From a virus: a stretch of 46,837 bases of DNA. Shown in pieces: positions 12,533-21,710 of the stretch; position 1 is the stretch's first letter; the number at the start of each line of letters is the position of its first letter. Made by a program: the position numbers and the translations under genes. The notes below the pieces were generated by a model that saw nothing but the letters and a program-made list of their open reading frames with translations, did not search any database and had not been told where the DNA came from. The stretch spans positions 1-46,837 of the IMG/VR virus record IMGVR_UViG_3300009504_000002, one strand, 5' to 3'.

Positions 12533-14310
12533 TGGATCAGGCTGCGTTCCTTGAGATCATGCGTCGCATGGCGGAGCAGGATGCGCAGCAGGGCACGCAT
12601 CCGCCCGCTCAGAACAACCCGCTGACGTTCATGCAGGGTTTGGATCAGGTGCAGCAGCAGTCGTTGCGAGGGGCGGCGTACTGGGCCGCTCGAGCGCGGG
12701 GTGATGAGGACACGCAGCAGAGCATCATGGGTGGCGGCAGGTACGAGCCTGGGATGATCACCGGCAGCGAGTTGGGTGACTTCCCAGCGCAGATCCTTCT
12801 GGACTCCACCAACATCATTCCCGGCATGGGGTTGCCAACGCCAGCGGAACTGATGGCGTTGGCTGCGGTGATTCCGCGTGCGGGCACTGCGGTTGCGCGA
12901 ACGGTAGCTCGAGCGGCTGGCATGAGCGCGGATGACCTGTTCAAGGGACTCACGCGCGCTGGTGTTCATCCGAACTTCGCTCGGTTGCCGGGCGTGCAGT
13001 CGCAGTACGACGACGCGTTGCGGCGCGCCGCTGAGGGTCAGAACATCCTGTCGCTGACGGATGACGTGTCCGCCGTTCGTGGTGGTCGCGGGTACATCAA
13101 GCCGAACCAGAAGACGGTGGATGACACGCGTCGGCTGTTCGACTCGTTCAGCGCGAACCTCGGTGCGCCGAGCACGTTCGAGCTTCAGACGGCGGTGGAT
13201 GCGCAGATCGCGGCGCGCCGGAGGATGCTGGCTCGAGAACTGGTGGCGGCTGGCGCGACGCCGGCGGATGCGCAGAAGCTCGCGGCGGCGGCGCCCGCCA
13301 GTCAACTGCCGACGTCTCCGTGGTACGAGAGCATGACGCAGGGCCTGCAGGGCGCCGTCAGCGCCGGCGCGCGACCGGAAGCTGCTCGCGCGATGTTCAA
13401 CACGTTCAACATCGTCAGCGGCGGGTACAGCCCGATGACGACCGTGAAGTCGCAGGTGACGAAGGCGTTGCGATCGTGGGGGCGCATGACGCGCGGCGCA
13501 TCCCCAGCGCAAGCGATCACGCTGGGTCCACCAAGCGCAACGGAGCCGATCCAGACGTTCCTGACTACCGGGCGAGCGTTCCAGGGCCAGAAGACGGGAT
13601 CGTTCGTGCAGAACCTCAGCGGCAACCTCGGTCCTGACACGTTCGACACGATGATGCTGCGCAGCGCGTTCCACAACATGATCGAGTCGTACGCCGGCGG
13701 CGCGTCACGCGATCCGCGCGTACTGAGTGAGATGGCGGAACACTTCGGGTTGATGGGCCGCGAGGTCGTTGTCGGCACCGGCAAGAACAGGCAGGTGATT
13801 CTCGTTACCGCTGACACGATCAATGACGGACGAATCACCATGAACGCGTTGAGCGACGAGTTGTACTCCAACATCGCGAACTCCGGTCGGTACAGCATGT
13901 TCATCGAACCGCGCTCCGCTGCCGCCCGATCGCTGGGGTACCCGCCCGCCAGGGGGCAGGCGACCGGCTGGATCGGGTTCGGGGACATCACCAACGTCGA
14001 CTCGCTGGATGACATCTACACGCTGACCACCAACGGCATCCGCCGCATGAGCGGGCACACGCGATTGTCGGAGCCTGAACTGTACAAGCGGCTGCTCGAA
14101 GGGCGGTTGCGGCTGCATGAAGCGGCGGGTGTGCCCGCAGCGATCGCGTTCATGGCTGAAGGCTGGTTCCTGGCGCACCAAGCGCAAGCTGACGGCCTCG
14201 CCACGTACGAGGAGATCGTCGCGGCGATGGATGACGAGGGAGCCGACGACCTGACTGCGGAGGACTTGAACCGCCTCGCCGGCAGCGGCGGGTTGTCGGG
14301 CGGTCGATGA
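12532..14310 (+). CDS. Large unknown protein upstream of TerL
   Basis: A 592-aa protein starting at GTG 12532, overlapping the preceding TAG. The N-terminal 100 residues are Gln-rich. Residues about 85-145 contain Gly/Ala/Pro hydrophobic stretches (NIIPGMGLPTPAELMALAAV) like those of podovirus ejection proteins. The middle (PNQKTVDDTRRLFDSFSANL, and HNMIESYAGG) and C-terminal region look like a folded, possibly enzymatic domain, but no motif is recognised. It is co-expressed with terminase (ATGA overlap). It could be a virion-internal protein or a packaging cofactor. Confidence 0.6.
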   Translation: MDQAAFLEIMRRMAEQDAQQGTHPPAQNNPLTFMQGLDQVQQQSLRGAAYWAARARGDEDTQQSIMGGGRYEPGMITGSELGDFPAQILLDSTNIIPGMGLPTPAELMALAAVIPRAGTAVARTVARAAGMSADDLFKGLTRAGVHPNFARLPGVQSQYDDALRRAAEGQNILSLTDDVSAVRGGRGYIKPNQKTVDDTRRLFDSFSANLGAPSTFELQTAVDAQIAARRRMLARELVAAGATPADAQKLAAAAPASQLPTSPWYESMTQGLQGAVSAGARPEAARAMFNTFNIVSGGYSPMTTVKSQVTKALRSWGRMTRGASPAQAITLGPPSATEPIQTFLTTGRAFQGQKTGSFVQNLSGNLGPDTFDTMMLRSAFHNMIESYAGGASRDPRVLSEMAEHFGLMGREVVVGTGKNRQVILVTADTINDGRITMNALSDELYSNIANSGRYSMFIEPRSAAARSLGYPPARGQATGWIGFGDITNVDSLDDIYTLTTNGIRRMSGHTRLSEPELYKRLLEGRLRLHEAAGVPAAIAFMAEGWFLAHQAQADGLATYEEIVAAMDDEGADDLTAEDLNRLAGSGGLSGGR

Positions 14311-15866
14311 GCAAGAACATCAACCTCAAGCTGACGATCCCCAAGGGACTCGAGCAGAAGTACCTCACGTTCCTGAACGACGAGTACTACACCGAGATGG
14401 CATGGCTCGGCGGCTTCGGTACCGCCAAGAGCGACTGCCTGGTCACCAGCATCATCAAGACCGCGTACGACTACCCCGGCTGCACGATGGTGCTGGCCCG
14501 CGACGAACTGGTGAACCTGAAGCGCACCACCCTCGCTGACCTGCTCAGCAAGGCGCCGGAACTGATCGAGCATCACAACAAGACCGAGTCGATCATCACG
14601 TTCCCCGCCATCCCCGACCACACCGGCACCCCCAAGAGCAGCACCCTGTGGTGCTTCGGACTCATGACGGGTGACTACGTGCAGAAGCTGAAGTCGCTGC
14701 AGCCGTTCCGCATCTTCATTGACGAGGCCGACAAGATCCTGGAGGAGATGCTGGACATGTGCGTCCTCCGCTTGCGGCAGAAGGCGTTCCATCGCGAGAC
14801 AGGCAAGCTCGGGAAGAACCAAGTGAAGGTGGTCGCCAACGACGAGGGCAACAACTGGTTGTGGCGCCGGTTCGTTGGGAAGCCGCATCCTGGCAAGGCG
14901 ATGAGTCCAGCGTGGGCGCGTGAGAAGATCGGCATTCGCGAGGAACTGTTCGTGCCGCAGAATCCGCTGCAGGACTTGTACGAGGGTGACATCGTGCAGC
15001 ACCGGGGTGAGCGGCGCATCATCACGGAGGTCACCGCGCAGGGAGCGAAGCTTGACGGCCTCGATCGGGTGGTCGCCACCGAGCACCTGAAGGTCGTGAT
15101 CCAGCGGTTCTGCATCTACGCGTTCAGTCACGAGAACAAGAGCTTGAACCAGCAGAACCTGAAGAACGCTCGAGGCGTCAGCGCGGCGATGCGAGCGAAG
15201 TACATCCTGAGTCAGGTGGACACGCAGACGGGCTTGATCTTCCCCGAGTTCGATGTGCAGACGCACGTCATCCCAGAGCAGCACGTTCCGTACTCGTGGA
15301 AGGTCATCGTGGGCCTCGACCACGGGTTCGAGCACCCGACGGCGGCGGTGGCGATGGCGCTCGACACGAGCGGTGACGTGATCATCTTCAAGGAGTACAA
15401 GGGGCAGGGCTTGAGCGTGCCTGACAACGCGGACAACATCGCGGAGATGATGGAGGGGTACGAGGACGTTCGCACGTTCGCTGACTCGCAGTTGTGGAGC
15501 GTCGATCCGCGCCGACCGGGTGAGACGATGGCCAACGACTACGTGCGGGCGGGCGTGACGCCGTTGATCCGCGCGAACAAGAACCGCGAGTTGAGCATCA
15601 GTCGACTGAAGGAGTACCTGACGGTGAAGCCGGCGAGCATCTGGCAGCCGGAGGAGAAGCCGCGCATGTACGTGATGGAGTCGTGCAAGGACACCATCCG
15701 CACGCTGATGGGTATCACCTGGGAGCAGTACAAGAAGAAGGAGGATGACGACATCCTGGACGCGTTGAGGTACGGCATCATGGCTATCTACAATGCCGCT
15801 AGGACTGCCCCCATCATGGGTGACGAGTTGTCGGCGCCCAAACCGTTTGAGTTCAGGCAGTACTAG
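14307..15866 (+). CDS. terL: Terminase large subunit
   Basis: A 519-aa packaging motor protein. The Walker A-like loop is at residues 35-42 (GGFGTAKS, a degenerate form seen in large terminases). Walker B with the catalytic glutamate is at 134-140 (FRIFIDE), and a probable coupling motif lies at about 174-179 (KVVAND). The RNase H-like nuclease has D338 in VGLDHG, D393 in FADSQ and D482/D485 in DDILDALRYG. Residues about 220-267 form an extra, strand-rich segment (GDIVQHRGERRIITEV) between the ATPase and nuclease parts. ATG 14307 overlaps the upstream stop as ATGA. Function certain; packaging strategy (cos, pac or terminal repeats) not decided. Confidence 0.95.
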   Translation: MSKNINLKLTIPKGLEQKYLTFLNDEYYTEMAWLGGFGTAKSDCLVTSIIKTAYDYPGCTMVLARDELVNLKRTTLADLLSKAPELIEHHNKTESIITFPAIPDHTGTPKSSTLWCFGLMTGDYVQKLKSLQPFRIFIDEADKILEEMLDMCVLRLRQKAFHRETGKLGKNQVKVVANDEGNNWLWRRFVGKPHPGKAMSPAWAREKIGIREELFVPQNPLQDLYEGDIVQHRGERRIITEVTAQGAKLDGLDRVVATEHLKVVIQRFCIYAFSHENKSLNQQNLKNARGVSAAMRAKYILSQVDTQTGLIFPEFDVQTHVIPEQHVPYSWKVIVGLDHGFEHPTAAVAMALDTSGDVIIFKEYKGQGLSVPDNADNIAEMMEGYEDVRTFADSQLWSVDPRRPGETMANDYVRAGVTPLIRANKNRELSISRLKEYLTVKPASIWQPEEKPRMYVMESCKDTIRTLMGITWEQYKKKEDDDILDALRYGIMAIYNAARTAPIMGDELSAPKPFEFRQY

Positions 15867-15874
15867 GAGGCGTG

Positions 15875-16252
15875 ATGAACATCCAGAAGGCTTGGTCGGG
15901 CACGCAGACGGATACTGGCGTGGTGCCCGTGTACACGCACGGGTTGCCGCAGCACTTGCGGCAGTCGGCGGATCGCGTGCAGGCGGGGTTCGGCGTGATG
16001 GGTGATCAGCGGATTCGTCCGCTGCGCGCGTTGTTCGTGCAGGACACGCCCATCAAGACCGCCAGCAAGGTGGGTGCGGGCACGGTGGTGCTGGAGGGTT
16101 GCGATGGCGATCCGACCGTCGCGGCGAACTGGTACACCATCGGCACCGTCACCACCACCGGGCTGGTGGACAACAACGTCCGCAAGTTCGTGCGGTTGAG
16201 CATCACCGCTGAGAGCGGCGAGACGGACGTCCATCTGGTAGCGAGCAACTGA
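15875..16252 (+). CDS. Small structural protein, probably decoration or head fibre
   Basis: A 125-aa protein with AGGAGG 4 nt before ATG 15875; the in-frame GTG at 15872 is too close to it. It is rich in beta-strand and Thr/Val (GAGTVVLEGCDGDP, WYTIGTVTTTGLV, VHLVASN), like small virion decoration proteins that form beta-sandwiches. The position after TerL fits a head component. Confidence 0.55.
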   Translation: MNIQKAWSGTQTDTGVVPVYTHGLPQHLRQSADRVQAGFGVMGDQRIRPLRALFVQDTPIKTASKVGAGTVVLEGCDGDPTVAANWYTIGTVTTTGLVDNNVRKFVRLSITAESGETDVHLVASN

Positions 16253-16304
16253 TGTGTTCTGGCCGAGCCGGCGGTTCCTTCTCGCGCGGCAGAGCGGAGT
16301 GGCG

Positions 16305-17120
16305 ATGGGATTGACCCAGACGCACGCCGTGTTCGTCAGCAAGGCCGGCAACGACTCGAACACTGGCCGCTCGTACGACGCTCCGAAGCTGACGATCACG
16401 TCAGCCATCGCGGTGGCGGGCGACATGATCGCCGGCGGCTCGTCCGCCGTGATGATCTCCGTCGAGGACGCGGGCACGTACCAGGAGAGCATCACCCTCG
16501 CCAGCGCCATGCGGTTGCTGGCGCCCGCCGCGACGCTGGTGGGCACCCTCACCCTCGACGGAACACCCGCCGCCACGCTGGATCGGCACTACGCCAGCGG
16601 CAACAACCAGAACCTCGTCAACAAGACGGGCGGGGCGGGCCACGGCTTCTACGAGTCGAACGTGACCGACATGCGTGGCGTGGCTGGCGCGTTCACTGGC
16701 GGCACCGGGTTGCGGAACGTCAGCGGCGGCAGCGTGCTGTTCGCTCGCGTTGGCGTGCTGTTCGTGAACGCGAACGGCAGCGGCGTCAACGACTTGGGGT
16801 CCGGCTTCGGGCACATTCACTTCTGGACGCCTGACCTGTACCTGGCGGGCGCCAACGCGATCGGCATCAACGCCACCAACCCCAACACCGACTTCATCGG
16901 GTACATCGACCACATCCTCAACACGGTGCCGGAGCCGTCGAACACGACCGGCATCCGTGTCGCGAACGCCAGCGCCATCGTGAAGGTCACCGCCACCGAG
17001 ATTCGTGCTACCACCGCGTACAACGTCGTCTCCGGCAGCTTGCATCTCATCACCAGCCGCATCGTGGGCACCAGAACCGGGTCGCCCGTGTTCGAGTTGA
17101 GTCCCAGCACGTTCCCGTGA
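16305..17120 (+). CDS. Right-handed beta-helix virion protein
   Basis: A 271-aa protein. Residues 7-35 (AVFVSKAGNDSNTGRSYDAP, then KLTITSAIAVA) match the start of DUF1565/pectate-lyase-like parallel beta-helix proteins, where a signature VSxxGNDxNxG precedes the coils. Repeating turns rich in Asn, Gly, Val and Thr continue to the end (GIGINATNPNTD, GIRVANASAIVKVTA). Such proteins are fibres, spikes or head appendages. ATG 16305 was chosen because GGAGTGG lies just upstream; the longer frame to GTG 16254 begins with an unlikely basic leader. Its place between TerL and portal, away from the other fibres, is unusual. Confidence 0.7.
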   Translation: MGLTQTHAVFVSKAGNDSNTGRSYDAPKLTITSAIAVAGDMIAGGSSAVMISVEDAGTYQESITLASAMRLLAPAATLVGTLTLDGTPAATLDRHYASGNNQNLVNKTGGAGHGFYESNVTDMRGVAGAFTGGTGLRNVSGGSVLFARVGVLFVNANGSGVNDLGSGFGHIHFWTPDLYLAGANAIGINATNPNTDFIGYIDHILNTVPEPSNTTGIRVANASAIVKVTATEIRATTAYNVVSGSLHLITSRIVGTRTGSPVFELSPSTFP

Positions 17121-17128
17121 GGTGAAGC

Positions 17129-17401
17129 ATGCCTGATCCTGACACTGCGGTTCTGACGGTCACCGGGTACGCACCCACCCTCGGGGTGACGCTGCGGCCC
17201 GCCACCGCCGTGCTGACGATCGAGCGGCCGGCGCCAACCGTCGCGTCGCCGCAGGACAAGCTGCTGTTCCCCAGGGAAGCGCGGGTGACGGTGTTCGGCC
17301 CGGCACCCAACGCGTTCGAGTTCGAGGAGACAGCCATCCTGAGTCGCCGCATCACGCTCACGCCGACGCTGCGGGCAGAAGTGAAGGTGAGCCGTGCCTG
17401 A
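17129..17401 (+). CDS. Small beta-rich structural protein
   Basis: A 90-aa protein with two copies of a strand motif (AVLTVTGYAPTLGVT and AVLTIERPAPTVAS). Related AxxxxxGYAP-type motifs are common in phage structural proteins and recur in the appendage protein at 37780. ATG 17129 follows GAGGTGAAG. It probably decorates the head or an appendage. Confidence 0.55.
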   Translation: MPDPDTAVLTVTGYAPTLGVTLRPATAVLTIERPAPTVASPQDKLLFPREARVTVFGPAPNAFEFEETAILSRRITLTPTLRAEVKVSRA

Positions 17402-17708
17402 CGACGCGATCTTCGTCGGCAATGACACGCGGGTGGAGTTGGCGGGCCTGCTGGACGCCAGCACCGGCAACCTCATCAGCAGCGCCGCCGTCAGCATGAC
17501 GCTGGTGGACGAGAACGACGAGCCGGTGGATGGGCAAGCGTGGCCCGCCACCCTGGCGCCGCTCGGGAACGGCAGGTACGCCAGCGTCATCTCGCAAGCG
17601 GTGGAGCTTCTTCCCGGCAGGAACTACAGGCTGTACGTTGACGTGAGTGCTGGCGCTACCCTTGCGGCCAGCTTCGTGCGCGTCCTACGCGCGAAGGAGA
17701 GGAACTGA
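17394..17708 (+). CDS. Small structural protein
   Basis: A 104-aa beta-rich protein from GTG 17394, which overlaps the upstream gene by 8 bp. Segments such as VSMTLVDENDEPVDGQAWPA and RYASVISQAVELLPGRNYRL look like an Ig-like fold. Similar small proteins precede the head-tail genes in other phages. Exact role unknown. Confidence 0.5.
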   Translation: MPDDAIFVGNDTRVELAGLLDASTGNLISSAAVSMTLVDENDEPVDGQAWPATLAPLGNGRYASVISQAVELLPGRNYRLYVDVSAGATLAASFVRVLRAKERN

Positions 17709-17709
17709 C

Positions 17710-18141
17710 ATGGCCGCAGGCCCCGTGACCATCCCCCTCGACAACCTCGTGCTTCTGTTCGACGGCACCTTCGACTTGGACACCGACACGTTCAACGTGG
17801 CGCTGTTCAACAGCAGCTTCAGCACCGCCACCCGCTTCTACAGCACCACCAACGAGATCGCCGGCGTGAACGGCTACACGCAGGGCGGCGAAGTCGTGGC
17901 TGGCATCAGCCTCGCGGAAGCTGCCGGCGTCGTCACGTTCGACGCGGATCCGGTGGCGTGGAACGCCAGCGGTGGCCCCATCACCGCGCGGTACGCGGTC
18001 ATCTACAAGGACGGCGGCAGCGACCCGATCCTCGGGTACATCCTGCTCGACACCACGCCCGCAGACGTCACGGTGACGGACGGCAACAGCCTCACCATCA
18101 CCTGGGCAGCCAACGGCATCATTCGCGTCACGCAAGCCTGA
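17710..18141 (+). CDS. Phage structural protein of a widespread small beta-rich family
   Basis: A 143-aa protein. The pattern DGTFDLDTDTFNVALFNSSF ... GYTQGGEVVAG ... VTFDADPVAWNASGGPITAR ... TITWAANGIIRV matches a broad phage family of unknown exact role that I recognise by pattern, thought to be capsid decoration or tail-associated. GGAGAGG lies about 10 nt before ATG 17710. Confidence 0.7.
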   Translation: MAAGPVTIPLDNLVLLFDGTFDLDTDTFNVALFNSSFSTATRFYSTTNEIAGVNGYTQGGEVVAGISLAEAAGVVTFDADPVAWNASGGPITARYAVIYKDGGSDPILGYILLDTTPADVTVTDGNSLTITWAANGIIRVTQA

Positions 18142-18147
18142 TAGGGT
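18142..18147 (+). promoter_or_regulatory. Putative -10 box for a leaderless portal gene
   Basis: TAGGGT ends 6 nt before ATG 18154, the same box and spacing as at 12050. No ribosome site precedes the ATG and no clear -35 box is seen. It could allow separate leaderless expression of the portal operon. Confidence 0.4.
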
Positions 18148-18153
18148 AGCGGC

Positions 18154-20061
18154 ATGGATCTCCTGGAGCCGCAAGATCTCGCGCTCATGCCAGGCATGGA
18201 TGACGTCGAGTTCCCTCCCGAACCGGAGGCTGCCGGCGACGGGACGATCGACCCGCGCTTCGATCCCGAGACGCTCGGGCAGTTCCTCACCGACCTGCAG
18301 CGCGACCTGACAAGCTCGATGGGCGCCAAGGTGCAGATCGATGAGCGCGTGCGGAAGTACCGAGGGTACATGGCGCTCGATCGACCGCCACCCGCGTACG
18401 CCGGCGCGCCGAACCACGTTGTCCCGTACGCTCGAGCGAAAGTGAAGGGCGCCACAGCGCAGTTCCGAGGCGCCCTCGACCTCGACCCGTTCTTCATCAC
18501 CGCGCCGTACACCGAAGAGGCAGCGCAGAATCAGCCGGTGTGGGAAGTGCTGATGGAACGCGAACTGGATCGCAGCGACAGCCAACGCCAGATCTTCCTG
18601 GCGCTGGAGGAAGCGTGCGTCACCGGCACCGGCGTCGTGCAGATCGGCATCACGCAACCGTTCGATGAGCCGCTGGTGTACCTGAAGGCCGTCAAGCTCG
18701 AGGACTTCTTCGTCGCGCCAACCGGCGTGGAGGACATCAGTCGCGTCAGCACCTTCTACCGCTTCTACGAGCCGTGGCACATCATCCACCGGCGCGTGCA
18801 GGAAGGCGAGTACGACGAGGTCGCGCTCGATCGCGTGAAGACGCAGTCGCAGACGACCATGACGTACGACGAGAAGCAGGACGGCAGCCGCGTGTACGCG
18901 TACGCCGGCGACAACCGCCTGCACGAACTGTACGAGTGCTACTTCCGGTGGGGTGACGAAGAGGCAGGCATCCCGCACACGCTGTGGCGCGCCATCTACC
19001 ATCACACCAGCAGCACCATCCTGCGGCTCGAGGAGAGTCCGTTCATCGACTGCTACGACGCTCCTCCGTACGTGCCGCTGCGCCCGATGCCACGCATCGG
19101 GTACTTCTTCGGGGAGTCGTACCTGCAGGTGCTGGAGGGCGTGCAGAACATCCACGACTTCGCTCTCAACGCCGGCTTGGCGTACCTGCAGTACGCGATC
19201 ACGCCGATGGTGTTCGCTGACGAGGATTCGCCGGCGTACAACATGCTGACTCGGCAGGGCGTTGCGCCGGGGAAACCGATTCCCGTGCGCGGAGTGCCGA
19301 GAGATCAGGTAGAGGTGTACAGCCCGCCCGACGCGTCGAACGCGTGGCGCCTGATGGAGATCGCCCGATCGCTGGGTGACGACGCTACCTTCCACGATCT
19401 GCAGTTGAACGGCATCCCCACCAACACCGTCCGGTCAGCCACCGAGATCAGCCAGGTCAGCACGCAAGCGCAGAAGAAGCTGGCGGAGGATCTCAGCAAC
19501 CTGAGTCACGACCTCAGCGTGCTGGCGCGCATGGTGTGGGCGATGATCTACACGTTCAAGATCGAGCCGGCCGGCGTGATGCCGGTGTTCCAGGGCAGCA
19601 AGCAGTACGTGATCGCCGCGTCGGAGATGTCGCAGGAGGACATCCTGCGCGATCTGATCGAGTTCACCGGCGCTCGCGATGGCGTTCAGTACGCTCCCGA
19701 GGAGCAGGCTGTGCTGATGGAAGCGATGGCGCAGCAGGTTCAGGGAGCGCAGTTGTTCATCAGCACCGCCCGCCGCGACGACATGGAGTGGCGCCCCAAC
19801 GGCGGGCAGTTGATCGCGGACAAGGTGCTGCGCGCCAGCAAGCTGGAGCGCCTGATCGGCGGCATGATGCCCGCGCTGGATCTCGCTCGCCGCGACAAGG
19901 CGGCGTGGCACCTGTTCAAGTCGTACTTGCAGGCGCTCGACATTCACAACTGGGAGGACTACCTGCCGCCTGAGCCGCCGGAGATGACTGCTGGCCCCGA
20001 GGAGTTCCAGCAGTTCGCTCAGATGATGCAGACCACCAAGCAGGGCGGAGGGCCTGGATGA
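18154..20061 (+). CDS. Portal protein
   Basis: A 635-aa protein. Length, position between terminase and scaffold, and sequence fit portal proteins of short-tailed phages. An N-terminal acidic leader is followed by the helical and wing regions (NHVVPYARAKVKGATAQFRG; EEACVTGTGVVQIGIT; LKAVKLEDFFVAPTGVEDIS). Then come stem-like helices (YLQVLEGVQNIHDFALNAGL) and a Gln-rich C-terminal barrel-like end (VQGAQLFISTA ... FQQFAQMMQTTKQGG). It forms the dodecameric DNA gate on which TerL docks. No ribosome site precedes ATG 18154, so translation is probably leaderless or coupled. Confidence 0.85.
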   Translation: MDLLEPQDLALMPGMDDVEFPPEPEAAGDGTIDPRFDPETLGQFLTDLQRDLTSSMGAKVQIDERVRKYRGYMALDRPPPAYAGAPNHVVPYARAKVKGATAQFRGALDLDPFFITAPYTEEAAQNQPVWEVLMERELDRSDSQRQIFLALEEACVTGTGVVQIGITQPFDEPLVYLKAVKLEDFFVAPTGVEDISRVSTFYRFYEPWHIIHRRVQEGEYDEVALDRVKTQSQTTMTYDEKQDGSRVYAYAGDNRLHELYECYFRWGDEEAGIPHTLWRAIYHHTSSTILRLEESPFIDCYDAPPYVPLRPMPRIGYFFGESYLQVLEGVQNIHDFALNAGLAYLQYAITPMVFADEDSPAYNMLTRQGVAPGKPIPVRGVPRDQVEVYSPPDASNAWRLMEIARSLGDDATFHDLQLNGIPTNTVRSATEISQVSTQAQKKLAEDLSNLSHDLSVLARMVWAMIYTFKIEPAGVMPVFQGSKQYVIAASEMSQEDILRDLIEFTGARDGVQYAPEEQAVLMEAMAQQVQGAQLFISTARRDDMEWRPNGGQLIADKVLRASKLERLIGGMMPALDLARRDKAAWHLFKSYLQALDIHNWEDYLPPEPPEMTAGPEEFQQFAQMMQTTKQGGGPG

Positions 20062-20300
20062 GGGATAGTTCGTTCGCGACGTTGACGCACACGTCGTTGG
20101 TGGCGGTGAAGCGTGAGCTTGAGGATCGCTTGCGCAAGACCAACGACGCGTTGGGTCAGGCGGCGGAGGCTGGCGCGATCGGCGCTGGTCATTACGAGGT
20201 GCTGCTTCGGCACGGCGGAGCGCGGAAGGCGTTCGGCGACATGCTGTCGTACGTCAACGCGTTACTGAGGGAAGAGGAGGGGAACGCGCATGACGGATGA
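20058..20300 (+). CDS. Small helical protein after portal
   Basis: An 80-aa helical protein (SLVAVKRELEDRLRKTNDAL), ATGA-coupled to portal and overlapping the scaffold gene by 11 bp. It may assist assembly of the portal-scaffold complex; no family recognised. Confidence 0.55.
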   Translation: MRDSSFATLTHTSLVAVKRELEDRLRKTNDALGQAAEAGAIGAGHYEVLLRHGGARKAFGDMLSYVNALLREEEGNAHDG

Positions 20301-21129
20301 CGATCGGGACGTGAACGTCGACAACGCCAACCTGGAGGACGGTCAGGGGGAGAACTTCGATGATGTGCTGCTCACCGAAGCTCCTGAGGGCATCACGCAG
20401 CAGCAGCGGGAGGACTACAAGTCTCGAGCGATCAGGGCGGAGACGGAACTGCAGCTTCTGAAGCAGCAGAACCAGGCTGCGCCTCCGCCGGTTCAGCAGG
20501 TCGATGAGGTCGCTGAACTGGAGTCGGAGATCGAGAAGCTCGAGGGTACCCTCACCGGTGGCGCGCCGAAGGACGAGGCGGACTTCTGGCGTCGCATCGA
20601 GACGCAGGAGAAGCTCGTCAAGCTGAACCGGCAGTTGTCGCGCGCGTACAAGCGCAGCGCGGACACGCAGATCCAGAACGTGCAGTCGGGCAGTGTGATT
20701 CAGCAGTACAAGGCGCGGTACGCGAACGATCCGGTGTTCCAGCAGATCATGCCGCAGTGGGAGCAGATGGTGAACGGCTTGAATCCCGATCTGCGCACCA
20801 ACCCAGGCATGCTGGACATGTTGAGGACGCACTTCTCGTACCAGTACATGGAGAAGAACGGGGGGCGGATGCCGCAGCAGAAGAAGGCGGGCGCGGTGCC
20901 GAGCGCGCCGAGCGGAGCGTACGCGCCGGAGCAGGCAGCGCAGGCGCGCCAGCAGGCGAAGGGTGTGACGTTCAAGAGCGACACGCATGCGAAGGTGGCG
21001 TCGTTCTACGGCATGAGCGCGGACGAGTACTACTCGAGCCGCTTCAACGAGATCGGCCCCGACACGGAGGGCAACGGCATCCAGATCATGGACTTGCCGG
21101 CAGCGTCGCGCCGCACGCGGCGTTCGTGA
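20290..21129 (+). CDS. Scaffolding protein
   Basis: A 279-aa protein, acidic at the N-terminus and rich in Glu/Gln coiled-coil (ETELQLLKQQNQAA; EVAELESEIEKLEGTL), with a disordered Pro/Ala/Gln-rich middle and a short C-terminal ordered region. This composition, plus the position between portal and major capsid genes, is typical of scaffolding proteins, which shape the procapsid and are then expelled. No protease domain was recognised. GAGGGGAACGCGC precedes ATG 20290. Confidence 0.75.
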   Translation: MTDDDRDVNVDNANLEDGQGENFDDVLLTEAPEGITQQQREDYKSRAIRAETELQLLKQQNQAAPPPVQQVDEVAELESEIEKLEGTLTGGAPKDEADFWRRIETQEKLVKLNRQLSRAYKRSADTQIQNVQSGSVIQQYKARYANDPVFQQIMPQWEQMVNGLNPDLRTNPGMLDMLRTHFSYQYMEKNGGRMPQQKKAGAVPSAPSGAYAPEQAAQARQQAKGVTFKSDTHAKVASFYGMSADEYYSSRFNEIGPDTEGNGIQIMDLPAASRRTRRS

Positions 21130-21140
21130 GGAGGAACTGA

Positions 21141-21707
21141 ATGTCCGCAAGGCGTAGCACTGTGAACGTGGACGAACTGGAGTCTGCGGCGGAGCCGACG
21201 GTGGAGGAACTGGAAACGGGTCGCGTCAGCGCCCGCGACGCTCGAGTCGCGAAGATCGATCCTCGCGATGAGGCGCTGAGCGGGTACCGCGAGTTCAAGG
21301 TCAAGCAGTCGGGCCACAATGCGCCGGCGCACGATCTGCACATCCGCGTGGGTCACGTTCCGAAGGATCGCTGCGTGACGTGGGCGACGGATCCGCGCAT
21401 CGACAACGGTCGCGGCATCGCCATCTGGCGATCGCTCGGGTTCCGCGTGGTGGAGATGGACGAGGTCACCAACAACCCGAACGATTCCCGCAAGCTGTTC
21501 GTGAAGCACTTCGAGGAAGGCCCCAACGGCAGCGTCGCGATGGGTGGCGGCGTGCTGATGATCGGGTACCGCCAGTACAGGGAGGAGCGCAAGAAGGCGA
21601 ACCGGGACGCAGCGAAGGCACAGGTTGTGCAGCAGACGGGCAAGTTGGATTCTATGGGCATCAGGCACGGTGGATCAATCACTCGTGGTGGCCTGACGGA
21701 GGTGTAA
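21141..21707 (+). CDS. Hypothetical capsid-associated protein
   Basis: A 188-aa protein with GAGGAGG before ATG 21141. The middle part (GHVPKDRCVTWATDPRIDNG, IAIWRSLGFRVVEMDEV) resembles a class of phage proteins found next to scaffold and capsid genes. The C-terminus is basic. Role unknown. Confidence 0.6.
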   Translation: MSARRSTVNVDELESAAEPTVEELETGRVSARDARVAKIDPRDEALSGYREFKVKQSGHNAPAHDLHIRVGHVPKDRCVTWATDPRIDNGRGIAIWRSLGFRVVEMDEVTNNPNDSRKLFVKHFEEGPNGSVAMGGGVLMIGYRQYREERKKANRDAAKAQVVQQTGKLDSMGIRHGGSITRGGLTEV

Positions 21708-21710
21708 ACG

